Made by a program: the position numbers and the translations under genes. The notes under the pieces were generated by a model. It worked only from the letters and a program-made list of their open reading frames with translations, ran no database searches and was not told where the DNA came from. Below, piece by piece: positions 1 through 9,014 of a stretch of DNA of 64,000 bases (its first letter is position 1; each line of letters opens with the position of its first letter). Source of the DNA: Drosophila persimilis (Eukaryota; Arthropoda; Insecta; Diptera; Drosophilidae); the NCBI RefSeq assembly GCF_003286085.1, contig NW_020825530.1, positions 62,001 through 126,000 on the forward strand, in the 5' to 3' direction.

Positions 1-163
1 AAAATTTCGCCCCACCCCCTTTCGCCCCCGCAAAGGACGAAAATCTGTTGCATCCACAATATTGCACATTCGAGAAAACTAAAAACGCAGAATCATAAAT
101 AATGACCATATCTATCAGGTTGCTGAATCTGATTTAGTTCGGCGTATTCCATTTTATTATTTA
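1..163 (+). mobile_element. Helentron (DINE-1-like) fragment
   Basis: This is internal Helentron sequence (paired 'TTTCGCCCCACCCCC' and 'GACGAAAATCTGTTGCATCC' blocks), also present in every array monomer. It ends in a TTTA run (160-167) that is the empty counterpart of the retrotransposon target at 4451-4454/9361-9364. Confidence 0.7.
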
Positions 164-313
164 TTTATTTACTATTATTTGCAAAACAAATTGCTATCAG
201 ACCAATGTGCCAGACAACGCTCAAAGCGGAATTGGTAAAAAAAAAGAACAGAGTGGAGAGCGGTTATAGCGAGAGCTACTAAGCAGAGAGCGCTATTGCT
301 CAGAAAGTTTAAA

Positions 314-331
314 GAGCGAGAGAGAAAGAAC
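314..331 (+). promoter_or_regulatory. GA-rich MSL-recognition-element-like motif
   Basis: GAGCGAGAGAGAAAGAAC resembles the GA-repeat core of the MSL recognition element that recruits the Drosophila dosage-compensation complex. The resemblance is by eye; GAGA factor or CLAMP could bind the same sequence. Confidence 0.35.
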
Positions 332-689
332 AGTTATTGAAGTTGAGGTGATAGCGAGAGAGTGATAAAACAACAAAAGCTACCAGACGAGAGCGGACTG
401 CAATGCAATGTAATGCGTACTCACTCACTGCAACAACACAAACACAAGCACAAGCACAAGCCGACGCCGAAAAATAAAAAGTTAAACAATGTTTTAACAC
501 AAATCAAAAGGCATGCACTCGCGTAAATGAATAGGTTTCCAGATTGTTTTCTGGTTAGAAAGTATATTTAGAATTTAGTTAGGAAAACACCGGCTGTTTA
601 TTCAAAACAAAAGGAAAAAATGCGGAGCGCAAAACAAAAACACGTCTGATCACTACGAAAGATAGTCGGAAGATTGAAGCTATCGGAAG

Positions 690-748
690 CTACATTAAGG
701 TAGACTTTTCGTTTGGTCTTACGATCACACATCCTGTAGACCCAAGCG
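690..748 (-). pseudogene. BEL/Pao pol sliver
   Basis: The minus strand encodes AWVYRMCDRKTKRKVYL, the same peptide as in the larger BEL/Pao fragments at 34059-34577 and 42055-42210. About 60 bp are nearly identical to those, so this is a short piece of a BEL/Pao polyprotein embedded in the composite repeat. Confidence 0.7.
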
Positions 749-770
749 CCAACTGAGAACTCAACAACAC

Positions 771-941
771 AGAATCTGGGGGTATCCACAAATCTCAGAG
801 ACTATTAAGGCTTATTAAGGATCTCACTATAAAACGTATATCTCAAAAATTCGCCCCACCCCGTTCCGCCCCCTTAAATGACGAAAATCTGTTGCATCCA
901 CAATGTTGCAGATTCGAGAAAACTAAAAACGCACAATCATA
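771..941 (+). mobile_element. Helentron fragment
   Basis: Contains the Helentron blocks 'AAATCTCAGAGACTATTAAG', 'GATCTCACTATAAAACGTAT' and 'GACGAAAATCTGTTGCATCC'. It is joined to non-Helentron sequence on both sides. The A2 copy has lost about 15 bp in the C-rich part. Confidence 0.65.
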
Positions 942-1706
942 GATGTTTGTAGTGGGGCGGATCGAAGATCAATTCTCCAAACGTCAAAATCGTTGATCCA
1001 GTGAACCTCTTAGAAGCCGTCGCGAGAAATGAAAACCAGCTGTGTTTCGTGATATGTAGGTTCGTATTTGGTTCTGGGGCGCGGTAGTTCGACCGTTTGA
1101 ATCGGTGGTGGAAATGTAACTAAGCCAAGCCTTATGATCTATGCTCTATGATGGCTTGAGCGCCCCTCCGAGCGCGCGAGAGCTCGGATTGCAAAGTATA
1201 ATGGGGTGGCCTATGGCTGGGCGTACGCCCCGGATGGCGATGGTGCAGTCGCGGCTGAGCGGGCTGGACGACGAGGGCGGCGTTTGGCATGGTTCGATTT
1301 AGATGCCGACGATGCTCCCGAGGCTGTGCGGGCTGGACGACGAGACGCCCGCTGACACAGCGCCCATCGGCGTATAAATAGACGCCGACTGGAAACAAGA
1401 AGAAAAACTTACGCAGAGACCCAGCCTGGAGTACAGACGCGGTACCCGGAACCCACCAGAAGACATCGACGCCCAGTTAAAAATAAGTCATTTAAACCGC
1501 TAAGAAATATAATAAAGTGTCGAATTTGCAAAGTAAAAAGTTCTTTGCGTAAGTTCACCCCAATCAGCCACGACACCGACGTCGCCCCACCCCGAGTCCA
1601 CATGGTCGTTTCATATACACAACGATAGCAACGCCCGCCCGAGCCCCGGTCCACCTCTCTACGACAGGCCGCCCTCCGACGCCACCCTCAAGGTTCCAAC
1701 ACATTT
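942..1706 (+). other. Unassigned segment with TATA box and poly(A) signal, LTR-like
   Basis: No coding region is convincing. On the plus strand a TATAAATA box (1373-1380) is followed about 135 bp later by AATAAA (1511-1516), the spacing expected of U3-R-U5 in an LTR. A plus-strand frame ending at about 1121 (GAVVRPFESVVEM then stop) faintly resembles the C-terminus of a BEL/Pao polyprotein, but this is weak. Element ends could not be fixed. The segment is conserved in A2 and A3. Confidence 0.35.
1373..1380 (+). promoter_or_regulatory. TATA box
   Basis: TATAAATA in a GC-rich setting, conserved at 10559-10566 and 21503-21510. Probably the core promoter of an LTR; no transcript start can be shown from sequence. 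Confidence 0.4.
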
Positions 1707-2477
1707 CTACAAATTTCTTGTGAACAGACCCCTGGACGTGGCTGAGCTTACCTCAGCCTGAAATAGGTCCATCACAGCGTGGAAAGTTTTTCCCAGGTGG
1801 AAAATATTAACGATGGCCGTGCCTAGAAGGACAGCACTCGTGCCGGAGGCGCTGGTCTTTTTGTTGAGGTGGAACAGTTTTTCCACTGGAGCCAACCTTG
1901 GGTTTTCTATGTAGATGGCGGTAAACAGGTCTCGGAACGTGGGCCACTGCTGGTAGTCTCCACTGAAAACTTCAGTGTCACATGGCGGGAGGCGGCAACC
2001 GCCGGAAGTCGACACTTGAACGGCCAGTTGCGGTGTGTGAGGGACAGTCGGTGGATCGAGCTGATTATTCAGTTCGGCCAGGCATTGCGCGTAGACCGCG
2101 TAGCAGTCATCGCACATCTCTTGGACATCAGCTACACCCTCTGGATCCTCTTCCGCCATCGTCACCGAACAAGCCTCGAACTCCGCGTCCACCTTTTCCC
2201 ACAGGCTTCGGACTTGGGAAAGCGAGAAGGTTGGTGTGCTAGCAACTGGAGCGCTGAGCTTCTGGTCGAAGCGGGTCAGTCTGCTTGCAGCCAAGGCAAA
2301 CTTAGACCGGTCGGAACTGGCGGACATAGTGCTTGGAGCCGTGTGAGGGACTCCCGAGGGAAGCAACAAGGTCTCGAAGGCATGCGGTCTTGAGCCCTGG
2401 ACGTGGTGGCATTCGATACCATCTGTCTGCGTGCACTCATCAACGGTGCACGAGCTGCCAAGTTTTTTGGATTGCAT
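1707..2477 (-). pseudogene. BEL/Pao retrotransposon gag fragment (A1)
   Basis: A 256-codon frame. Residues about 51-150 (from MSASSDRSKF) form the helical N-terminal region usual in BEL/Pao Gag. Residues 163-204 carry the DUF1759-type signature LPPCDTEVFSGDYQQW...FRDLF...PVEKLFHL, which is diagnostic of BEL/Pao Gag. After about residue 208 similarity fades and the frame soon stops; no zinc knuckle, protease or RT follows. Upstream the frame runs directly into the end of a different gag (2475-3625), so this is a chimeric remnant and not a working element. A good splice donor (GAG|GTAAGC) lies near the end of the similarity, significance unknown. Confidence 0.8.
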
Positions 2478-3625
2478 TTTCTACAAGAGGGCTTGTAAGT
2501 GTCAGCTTTCCCACACCCATAACAAAAAACCCTCCGCTCTCCAGTACATTCTTGGTAACGGTGACCTAACTTCCCACAATTCCAACAGTTAAGGGTCATG
2601 GCATCAATACTTACATCATCTACACCATCAGCATCGTCATCCGTCTCACTGAACGTTTGATGCAACTCATTAATATGTCGTTTAGACGCAGCACGCTGCA
2701 ACGTTGTCGTAGATTTGGACAAGTTCTGCAAGAATCGCTCGCGAATACGAACTATATGCCGTAGCTCTGCGATACTCTTGATGGGTACATACAGATAGGG
2801 CTCAGTCATTGGCTGTACTAGTTTGTCTGCCAATGCGACTATTGCTTCATAAAATAAGTCAAACGGTTCATTTGGCTTCTGTTTCCGCTGCGTGATCGCT
2901 GAGCGGATATCCAAGTCGGTACGTCCGTCTTTGAATTGAGTCTTGAGTGCTACGCACAGGTCGTACCATCGGATGAGGGGGACACTCTTGTGGTATCGCC
3001 AGAACCATTAACTGGCACTGCCCTCAAACAGGTTGCTCGCATATCTGGCTAACAGTTCACAATTTCCATTTAAGGATTGGTTGGTCATGGCATTTACCCT
3101 ATAAATGAAGTCGTCGAAGCCAATGGAGCAACGACCTGAAAACCGTATTTTCCAATTTGAAATGATTTGGCTTATTCTATCAGCTCGTAGGTCTGAGACT
3201 GGCGGGGTCCCTCCTAGACTATATCTAGCTGGTGGCTCTCTGGCCGTCTGTCTTTCCGAACTACCCCCGAACAGTTGCTGCAACGTTTGTTGTTCTACCT
3301 CGTCGATCGTTTGTGTATTGATTGGTTGTGAACGAACACTTTCAATACTTTCACGGGACGCCGTTTGCTGAATCGATAATCTCCTCAGCTAAATTCAAAG
3401 CCGATGCAAGCTAGCGTGGCAGACAGGACATATCTTTTTGGCTCCAGCTTTACGATTAAAACAAACTCGTGGGAATTGGTGTCCACAGCAGGTGGTAATT
3501 AACTGAACTAGGTAGTCAACTTCTTTGGCGCACGTGCTACAAATTATTCCCTGATTCTCTATTTGAGCGAAATTCTCGGGACTACGACTTAGGGGCATGA
3601 TTATCGTACATAATCTCTTACCCAA
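2475..3625 (-). pseudogene. LTR-retroelement gag with N-terminal RING-like finger (A1, broken)
   Basis: Read on the minus strand. 3625-3395 encodes a RING-like finger: CSTC, then CCGH, then VCFN, then CPVC. The residue at the fifth ligand position is Pro (HQFPRVC), where RINGs have Cys or His. The body (about 3366-3008) has RADRISQIISNWKIRFSG and NGNCELLARYA, typical of insect Ty3/gypsy-like and Arc-type Gag. An in-frame TAA at 3008-3010 interrupts the capsid, which resumes with WFWRYHK. The end carries a CX2CX4HX4C knuckle (CWNCGKLGHRYQEC) and a second four-Cys motif (CYGC...CRKC). The finger and body are out of frame; A1 also lacks 4 bp (ATGC) that A2 and A3 have near 3405. Three lesions make it non-functional. 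A gypsy-type element is likely but its clade is not assigned. Confidence 0.75.
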
Positions 3626-3716
3626 CGATCTTTTATAGATAATTACGAAACTAAATACGGACTAATTTACATATCAAGGCAAAGGAATACAAATGGCACT
3701 CTGTTTTTAAATAAAA

Positions 3717-4454
3717 GTCCGTCCCCTTCAGCGCCTAGTCTCAAAGACTATAAGAGCTAGAGCAACGATGTTTTGGATCCAGACTTCTGTGATATGTCAC
3801 TGCTACAAAAATATTTCAAAACTTTGCCCCGCCCACTTCCGCCCCCACAAAGGACGAAAATCTGTGGCATCCACATTTTTAAAGATACGATAAAACCAAA
3901 AACGCAGAATCGTAGAGAATGACCATATCTTTTAGACTGCAGAATCTGAATTGGATCGTATTATTATTATAGCCAGAATCAAGAAAACAATTTCATTTTT
4001 TCTCGCCCTGTCTCTCTCTAACACACACGTAGCATAGGCGGCTTTGCTTAGAGTAAAACATTAGCGCCTAGATCTCAGAGACTATAAAAGCTAGAGCAAC
4101 CAAATTTGGTATCCACACTCCTAATATATCAGACCGAGACGAGTTTGTTTCAAAATTTCGCCACACCCCCTTCCGCCCCCGCACAGGATGCAAATCTGGG
4201 GATATTCACAAATCTCAGAGAGTATTAAGGCTAGAGTATTCAAATTAGGTATCCACACTCCGTTTAGATCTCACTATAAAACGTATATCTCAAAATTTCG
4301 CCCCACCCCCTTTCGCCCCCGCAAAGGACGAAAATCTGTTGCATCCACAATATTGCACATTCGAGAAAACTAAAAACGCAGAATCATAAATAATGACCAT
4401 ATCTATCAGGTTGCTGAATCTGATTTAGTTCGGCGTATTCCATTTTATTATTTA
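3717..4454 (+). mobile_element. Helentron body, 5' truncated
   Basis: Starts abruptly at GTCCGTCCCCTTCAGCGCC, the end of the (GTCY)n tract of a complete element, right after the 5' leader of the RING-type gag. It continues through two 'AAGGACGAAAATCTG' blocks to the retrotransposon junction. The truncation is the same in A2. Confidence 0.75.
4451..4454. other. Target-site duplication (left) of the gypsy element
   Basis: TTTA at 4451-4454 is repeated at 9361-9364, directly outside the LTRs. The unoccupied site at 151-180 has one copy less, so a 4-bp duplication is directly demonstrated. Confidence 0.85.
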
Positions 4455-4800
4455 TGTAAGATATTATTTAAAGTATTGTTTATTCGTATTATTATCGCGG
4501 TGGCCTGGTATGTGTGCTTACAAAAGTTCTTAATGTTACGGCTTATTTCTGCTGATTTTCTGCTGCTGCTTGAGTCGCGTCCGTATGCTGCTGTTCTCTC
4601 CTTTTCACTGCTTCGCTCTGTTCCTCTTCTTCTCTGTCTGCTGTTGATCTGCTGCTGTTACTACTGCTGTTGCTACTGCTGTTGCTGCTGCTGTTACTAC
4701 TGCTGTTGCTGCTCATCAGCTGTTCCTCTGCTGCTGTTATTACTGCTGTTGCTGCTCCCCGCTCGCCTTCAATAGGCCAGCTGGCCCACTCCTTCTTACA
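4455..4800 (-). repeat. 3' LTR of the gypsy element
   Basis: 346 bp starting TGTAAGATATT and ending CTTCTTACA, same as 9015-9360. It contains a CTG/TTG/TTA trinucleotide tract (about 4560-4755), which creates spurious poly-Leu/Cys and poly-Ser/Asn frames. Confidence 0.95.
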
Positions 4801-4814
4801 CTCGGTCATCCTGA

Positions 4815-7040
4815 TTAGTCATCAGTCCCTGATGACAATGCGTCCTCGTTTTCTACATAAAAGCTCCATAGTTTCATGTTATCATTGCTTGTGGTCGTGT
4901 TGCTTGGTCCTTCGACGTCTGCTGCCTTCCGAACATTATAGCGTCCGCCTCGTTTCACGTTGGTTATTTCGTATGGCCCTAAGAATTCGCTGGCCATCTT
5001 TCTTCCGGTTACAAATTGTGTTCTACGTATGGCTACGAGATCTCCGACCTTGTATCCGTATTCGCATTTCCGCTTTTTATCGAACTGTTCCTTGTATCTG
5101 TCCTGGGCCTGCTGAATATTTTCTTTTACCTCTTGTCGCATCTTTTGCCTCTCGTCTTCAAAATTATCAACCATCTCTTTTTCTATTAGCTGAAGTATGT
5201 CGCTATCCGGTCCACAACGCATTTTTACCCCGATCATCAGCTCAAATGGACAACGCTTTGTAGACACGTGAACAGTGCTGTTAATAGCCCTTTGAACTCG
5301 CGGTACGAACTTATACCATCTTCCAGGTTCCTCCGACGACAATTTGGAAATGATGCTCAGAATAGATCGGTTTACGCGTTCAATTTGTCCGTTTCCTCTT
5401 GGTACCCCTGTGGTGCTCCATATGTGATCGATGTTCTTTTCCTTGACAAACTCCTCAAAGCTTGAAGATGTAAATGCTGCTCCACGATCGCTTACTATGC
5501 GTGCCGGATTACCAAATACATCAGACCACTCCCTTAACTTCTTGAGAACTTCGTCTGCTCCTGTTGTTTTTGTGGGATACATCCATACGAACTTACTAAA
5601 GCTATCAACCATTGCGAAGATGTACTTGTACTGCTTTGAAGTGGCATCCATAGGCCCAAGGTGATCCACGTGTATAGTATACAGCGGCTGTGATCCTTTG
5701 TCAATTTGATGCAGAAATCCCTCTTTTTTGCCAAGCTTTTTGTTGTAGATTATACATTTCATACAGTTTCCTATGATCTGAATTACTTTTCCTTCCAGAT
5801 GTGGAATCCAATAGCTCTGCTGTACGGTGTGCATTGTTTTTTGAGCGGCAAAGTGTCCTGCGTTGTGAGCGTCGGTTATTATTTCTTTTTCTAATGACTT
5901 CGGTATTGCCAGCAAGTCCGTGCCTTGCACCACTTTGTATACGAGACCAGCTTTCAACTTAAAGTTGTCATATGGTTTACTTTTCAAAATTTCGGAAACT
6001 GCTTTGATCATCGTATCCTCCTGCTGGGCTTTCTTAATTCTTGCTGTGACTTCCGAAGATACCATCATGACATCAATTGTGTACCTACTCAGGCAATCCA
6101 CATACTTCAGCCGTTCTCCTGGTCTGTGTTCCACTTCAAAGTCGTCGTCCTGCAAGTACAGGACCCATTGGGCTACCTCCCGCGGAACGTCCTTCTTGCT
6201 TAACGTTTGCTTGAAAGCAGCGCAATCCGTTACGAGCTTAAAGTTGGTTCCAAGTATGTACTGACGAAATTTTTTGCACGCTAGGAAAATTGCTTTGGCT
6301 TCCTGTATATAGCTATGCTGTCGTGCTTCAGACTCCGAGGTTTTCTTACTCCAGAATAAGATCGGATGCAATTGTCCTTCGTGCCATTGTAACAACGCCG
6401 CTGCAAACCCGTCCTTTGACGCATCAGTGTGTATCTCGGTTTTTGCATTCCTGCGATAAAGTTTCAAGACCGGCTCTTTCACCAATGCTTCCTTTAATGT
6501 AGCGAACGCCTGCTGCTCCTCCAGACTCATTTTAAATGGGACATCTTTTCGCAGCAGATTGGTCAGTGGTTTGGCGATTAGCGAATAGTTTCGTATGAAT
6601 TTACGGAAAAACAAAAACGACTGCACAGCCTTTATGTTTTTCGGCATCGGGAACTTGCTGACGGCTTTGGTTTTCTCCAATCCAGGCTTGATTTCACCTC
6701 CTCCAACTTGGTGGCCCAAAAATGTAATGGTCGACTGCAGAAATCGGCACTTCTTCCACTTCATCTTCAGCCCGTATTCAGCTGCAGCATCAAAAACCAT
6801 CTTCAGCTTTCCCAGGCATTCGTCGGCGGTTTCAGCGTGTATAACGATATCGTCCATGTACAGGTCAAGAATGTTTTCATTTATAAGGTTTTGAAATACA
6901 AAACTTATAAAACGGATGAAAACTGCTGGCGAATTGCAAAAACCGAAAGGCGCACGGTTGAACTCAAAGAGGCCTTCCTTCGTTATGAACGCCGTATACT
7001 TTTTTGCTGCTTTCTTCCACAGGAACGTGGAAAAACCCAT
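4815..7040 (-). CDS. pol: gypsy pol, downstream part: RT palm, RNase H, integrase
   Basis: 741 codons; the ATG is only the first in the frame, since true Pol begins in the overlapping upstream frame. Residues about 15-100 continue RT, with the catalytic box YMDD at 61-64. RNase H shows TDASKDG at 205-211. Integrase has the HHCC zinc module (H392, H396, C426, C429), the catalytic triad D459 (VDHLGP), D518 (SDRG) and E554 (QIERVNR), and a C-terminal GPY module (EFLGPYEI). All catalytic residues are present. The frame is +1 relative to 6964-8958; the two meet in a six-T run (7000-7005) in the middle of conserved RT sequence. That suggests a single-base indel or a homopolymer assembly error, not programmed shifting, which normally lies at the gag/pol border. 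Confidence 0.93.
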   Translation of the reverse strand: MGFSTFLWKKAAKKYTAFITKEGLFEFNRAPFGFCNSPAVFIRFISFVFQNLINENILDLYMDDIVIHAETADECLGKLKMVFDAAAEYGLKMKWKKCRFLQSTITFLGHQVGGGEIKPGLEKTKAVSKFPMPKNIKAVQSFLFFRKFIRNYSLIAKPLTNLLRKDVPFKMSLEEQQAFATLKEALVKEPVLKLYRRNAKTEIHTDASKDGFAAALLQWHEGQLHPILFWSKKTSESEARQHSYIQEAKAIFLACKKFRQYILGTNFKLVTDCAAFKQTLSKKDVPREVAQWVLYLQDDDFEVEHRPGERLKYVDCLSRYTIDVMMVSSEVTARIKKAQQEDTMIKAVSEILKSKPYDNFKLKAGLVYKVVQGTDLLAIPKSLEKEIITDAHNAGHFAAQKTMHTVQQSYWIPHLEGKVIQIIGNCMKCIIYNKKLGKKEGFLHQIDKGSQPLYTIHVDHLGPMDATSKQYKYIFAMVDSFSKFVWMYPTKTTGADEVLKKLREWSDVFGNPARIVSDRGAAFTSSSFEEFVKEKNIDHIWSTTGVPRGNGQIERVNRSILSIISKLSSEEPGRWYKFVPRVQRAINSTVHVSTKRCPFELMIGVKMRCGPDSDILQLIEKEMVDNFEDERQKMRQEVKENIQQAQDRYKEQFDKKRKCEYGYKVGDLVAIRRTQFVTGRKMASEFLGPYEITNVKRGGRYNVRKAADVEGPSNTTTSNDNMKLWSFYVENEDALSSGTDD

Positions 7041-8958
7041 TTTCTAAGTCCATAATGGTGAACACCTTAGCATTTTCCAGTTTTTCCAGCACCTCTTCAA
7101 CGATTGGAACGGGAAAGCAATCTTTCAAGACCATCTTGTTCAACTGACGATAGTCCACGCAGACCCGGCTGCTCCCATCCTTTTTCTTGACAATTACAGT
7201 CCGACTGGCGTAATTTGATGATGAGCGTCGTATTATCCCAGCGTTGGCCCATTCATCAATCTGCTGCTTGACAACGTCGGCTTCGCTGATGGCCACTCGA
7301 CTTGGCGAATGTCGAAACGGCGCTATTTTCTCGTCCGGTACGATCTTCAGCATGATCGGGCACACTGCAGTCTGCTTCTTTTCAGTAAAGTCCTGAATCA
7401 TTGATTGGACGGCATCTCTGAACTGCGACGGAATGTTTATGTCAGTATTTTCTTCGACCACGTTGTAAATACTTATCTGTTTGATGTCCTCAGTTTCCTC
7501 CCCCGGCAGGGCAGAAAACTTATATCCTCCTTGCGTTGATGTCATTGTGAACTTGGATATAAAGTCGTGTCCAAGCAACAATTCGCATCCGACGGCATGA
7601 TCGGCCACCACAAGGAATTTGTGTGCCAGTCGCATTCCGTCGATCTCCACTTCTGCCGTAAACTGCCCAGCGGAGCGTGTGATGTTGTTTCCAAGTCCCC
7701 TCAAAGTTGACGAACTGGCTTGCAGATGGATACCACTCATTTTGCCGAACACTGACATCTTTAATAGGGAAACATCTGCACCGGTGTCTATGAGCCCCTT
7801 GACTTGCACGTCGTTAATTTTAAGAGACTTCAGGCGTTTTTCCTCGTATGCAACGTTTACGGCAGCAGCACTCGGGCAATCCTTAGACATGTGTCCAGTC
7901 TGATTGCAGCGGAAACACTTTAATGCAGCTCGGCAATCCTTGCGTAGATGCTCCAGGGATCCACAATTGTAGCAGTGTTGCTTCCTTTCATATTTAGTGA
8001 AATTGGACTTCTTTCCGAACGGCTGTGAGTCTTTTTGTTTCGGGGCAAAACCCCCATAAACCGCGAGCGTTCTTTCGTAGATTTCGTACTTCTCTCGCAG
8101 CTGCTTGTATGAGTTGCGTCCATACAAGGTGTACTTATAATCCGTTTTTAAATTCAGTCCGTCGACAATGTATCGAATCACCGACTCCGTGTCTGTTGTC
8201 CCACGTGCAGCAATGCGTTTCATCTGTAGTATATATTCGTGAAAACTTTCGCCGGCAATCTTCACTCGCATAGACAATTGATTGTGAATTTGCGCACTGC
8301 ATAAACGCTCACACTCAAACTCCTGTAGAAGTTGATGGCGCAATTGGCCGTACTCATACACTGCTGTGGACTCGAGAAAAAGAGCGGCTGTACCTGTCAT
8401 TTTTGCTCGGGCTTGCACGTATTTTTGTTTGTCATTTAGTCCATATGCTTCAGCGTTTAGCTCGAAGTTAATAAACCACTGCTGTACCGACATATTTTCT
8501 CCGTTGAATTCTGGAATAATTTTGGCAAAATTTTCGACTACCAGCTTTGCATCATTTTTCTTGTCTATTTCATCTGCATTTATTTTCATCGAGAGCAGTT
8601 GAACCAGCTGTTGGAGCGTCTGTGTGTTTTCTTCTAGGAGTGTTGACCTCATCGCTTCCTCGTTCGCGTTTTGCTGGCGATTGATCCTGTTTTCTTCTGA
8701 TCCACTTGGGCCTTCGTTTTTCTGCATATTCCCGGCTGGTGGTCCACTTGTATTTTCCATTATAATTCTACTGCGCAATACTCTTGTGGGCAGCCGGCTT
8801 GAAACAACCCTTTTTTCTCGGTTCTTCTTTTCACCCACTCGCTGTCTCGCTTCCTCTGCTTGCGGCTTCTGAGAGTCAAATGCGCAGTTTTTTTGCACCG
8901 AATTTTTGCTTTTCCGTCTCGCTTCGTCTGCTGCCGGCTTCTGAGACATGAGACACAC
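6964..8958 (-). CDS. gag: gypsy gag-protease-RT (N-terminal part)
   Basis: 664 codons. The first ATG (8958) would add a 66-residue basic leader with two SQKP-type repeats; M67 (8760) is an equally good start and is followed by MENTSGPPAG. Capsid-like helical sequence lies at about 140-290 (PEFNGENMSVQQWF). Two CCHC knuckles are CYNCGSLEHLRKDC (329-342) and CFRCNQTGHMSKDC (348-361). The aspartic protease motif is LIDTGADVSLL (389-399), with LLLGHDF (460-466) downstream. RT begins near residue 555 (VDYRQLNK, FTIMDLENGFFHVP). Gag and protease are in one frame, without a gag/pol shift. The frame is lost after about residue 653, leaving 11 off-frame residues before the stop. Confidence 0.93.
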   Translation of the reverse strand: MCLMSQKPAADEARRKSKNSVQKNCAFDSQKPQAEEARQRVGEKKNREKRVVSSRLPTRVLRSRIIMENTSGPPAGNMQKNEGPSGSEENRINRQQNANEEAMRSTLLEENTQTLQQLVQLLSMKINADEIDKKNDAKLVVENFAKIIPEFNGENMSVQQWFINFELNAEAYGLNDKQKYVQARAKMTGTAALFLESTAVYEYGQLRHQLLQEFECERLCSAQIHNQLSMRVKIAGESFHEYILQMKRIAARGTTDTESVIRYIVDGLNLKTDYKYTLYGRNSYKQLREKYEIYERTLAVYGGFAPKQKDSQPFGKKSNFTKYERKQHCYNCGSLEHLRKDCRAALKCFRCNQTGHMSKDCPSAAAVNVAYEEKRLKSLKINDVQVKGLIDTGADVSLLKMSVFGKMSGIHLQASSSTLRGLGNNITRSAGQFTAEVEIDGMRLAHKFLVVADHAVGCELLLGHDFISKFTMTSTQGGYKFSALPGEETEDIKQISIYNVVEENTDINIPSQFRDAVQSMIQDFTEKKQTAVCPIMLKIVPDEKIAPFRHSPSRVAISEADVVKQQIDEWANAGIIRRSSSNYASRTVIVKKKDGSSRVCVDYRQLNKMVLKDCFPVPIVEEVLEKLENAKVFTIMDLENGFFHVPVEESSKKVYGVHNEGRPL

Positions 8959-8994
8959 AATTTTTGATTTTTTCCACTTTACACAGGCAGTACG

Positions 8995-9012
8995 CGACCG
9001 GTTGAGCCCCCA
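8995..9012 (-). other. Primer-binding site
   Basis: Two bases after the 5' LTR the minus strand reads TGGGGGCTCAACCGGTCG. The first nine bases equal the start of the tRNA-Pro primer-binding site known from gammaretroviruses; the rest diverges, so the primer is not certain. Confidence 0.6.
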
Positions 9013-9014
9013 AA

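Larger units (their letters stand above)
164..770 (-). other. LTR-like GA-rich segment captured between Helentron pieces
   Basis: About 600 bp not found in the ordinary Helentron copies here but repeated almost unchanged at 9365-9971 and 20299-20900, and inverted at 58430-59045. The plus strand is rich in GAGAG/GCGAGAG runs; the minus strand has AATAAA (about 601-606) and a CTTGTG run. Its composition resembles the U3/U5 of an LTR, and a sliver of BEL/Pao coding sequence (690-748) is joined to it. The short open frames here have no recognisable domain apart from that sliver. Confidence 0.5.
1..4291. repeat. Composite segmental repeat unit A1
   Basis: Positions 1-163 recur at 4292-4454, so the unit repeats with a 4291-bp period. 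The next unit (A2) continues at 9365 once the 4906-bp retrotransposon plus one 4-bp target duplication is removed. In order A1 holds a Helentron fragment, an LTR-like GA-rich segment, a second Helentron fragment, a TATA-bearing segment, a broken BEL/Pao gag, a broken RING-type gag, and a Helentron body. A third version (A3) begins near 20291. Confidence 0.85.

Noticed and set aside
309..500. Cys/Ala/Val-rich 63-codon minus-strand frame (also 9510-9701, 20439-20630, 58713-58904) as a secreted peptide
   Set aside because: It is produced by a GCTTGTGCTTGTG run in the LTR-like segment; copies are identical because the DNA is duplicated, and no promoter or homology supports translation.
1869..2393. 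Plus-strand 174-codon frame opposite the BEL/Pao gag (also 11055-11579)
   Set aside because: Complement of the gag reading frame, broken in A3, no homology recognised.
4476..4775. Poly-Leu/Cys and poly-Ser/Asn frames at 4476-4809, 9036-9335 and 9230-9439
   Set aside because: They are translations of the CTG/TTG trinucleotide tract inside the LTRs.
6964..7040. Programmed ribosomal frameshift between the two gypsy frames
   Set aside because: Gag, protease and the start of RT are already in one frame; the break is within conserved RT and needs a +1 shift at an A-run, so a point indel or assembly error is simpler.
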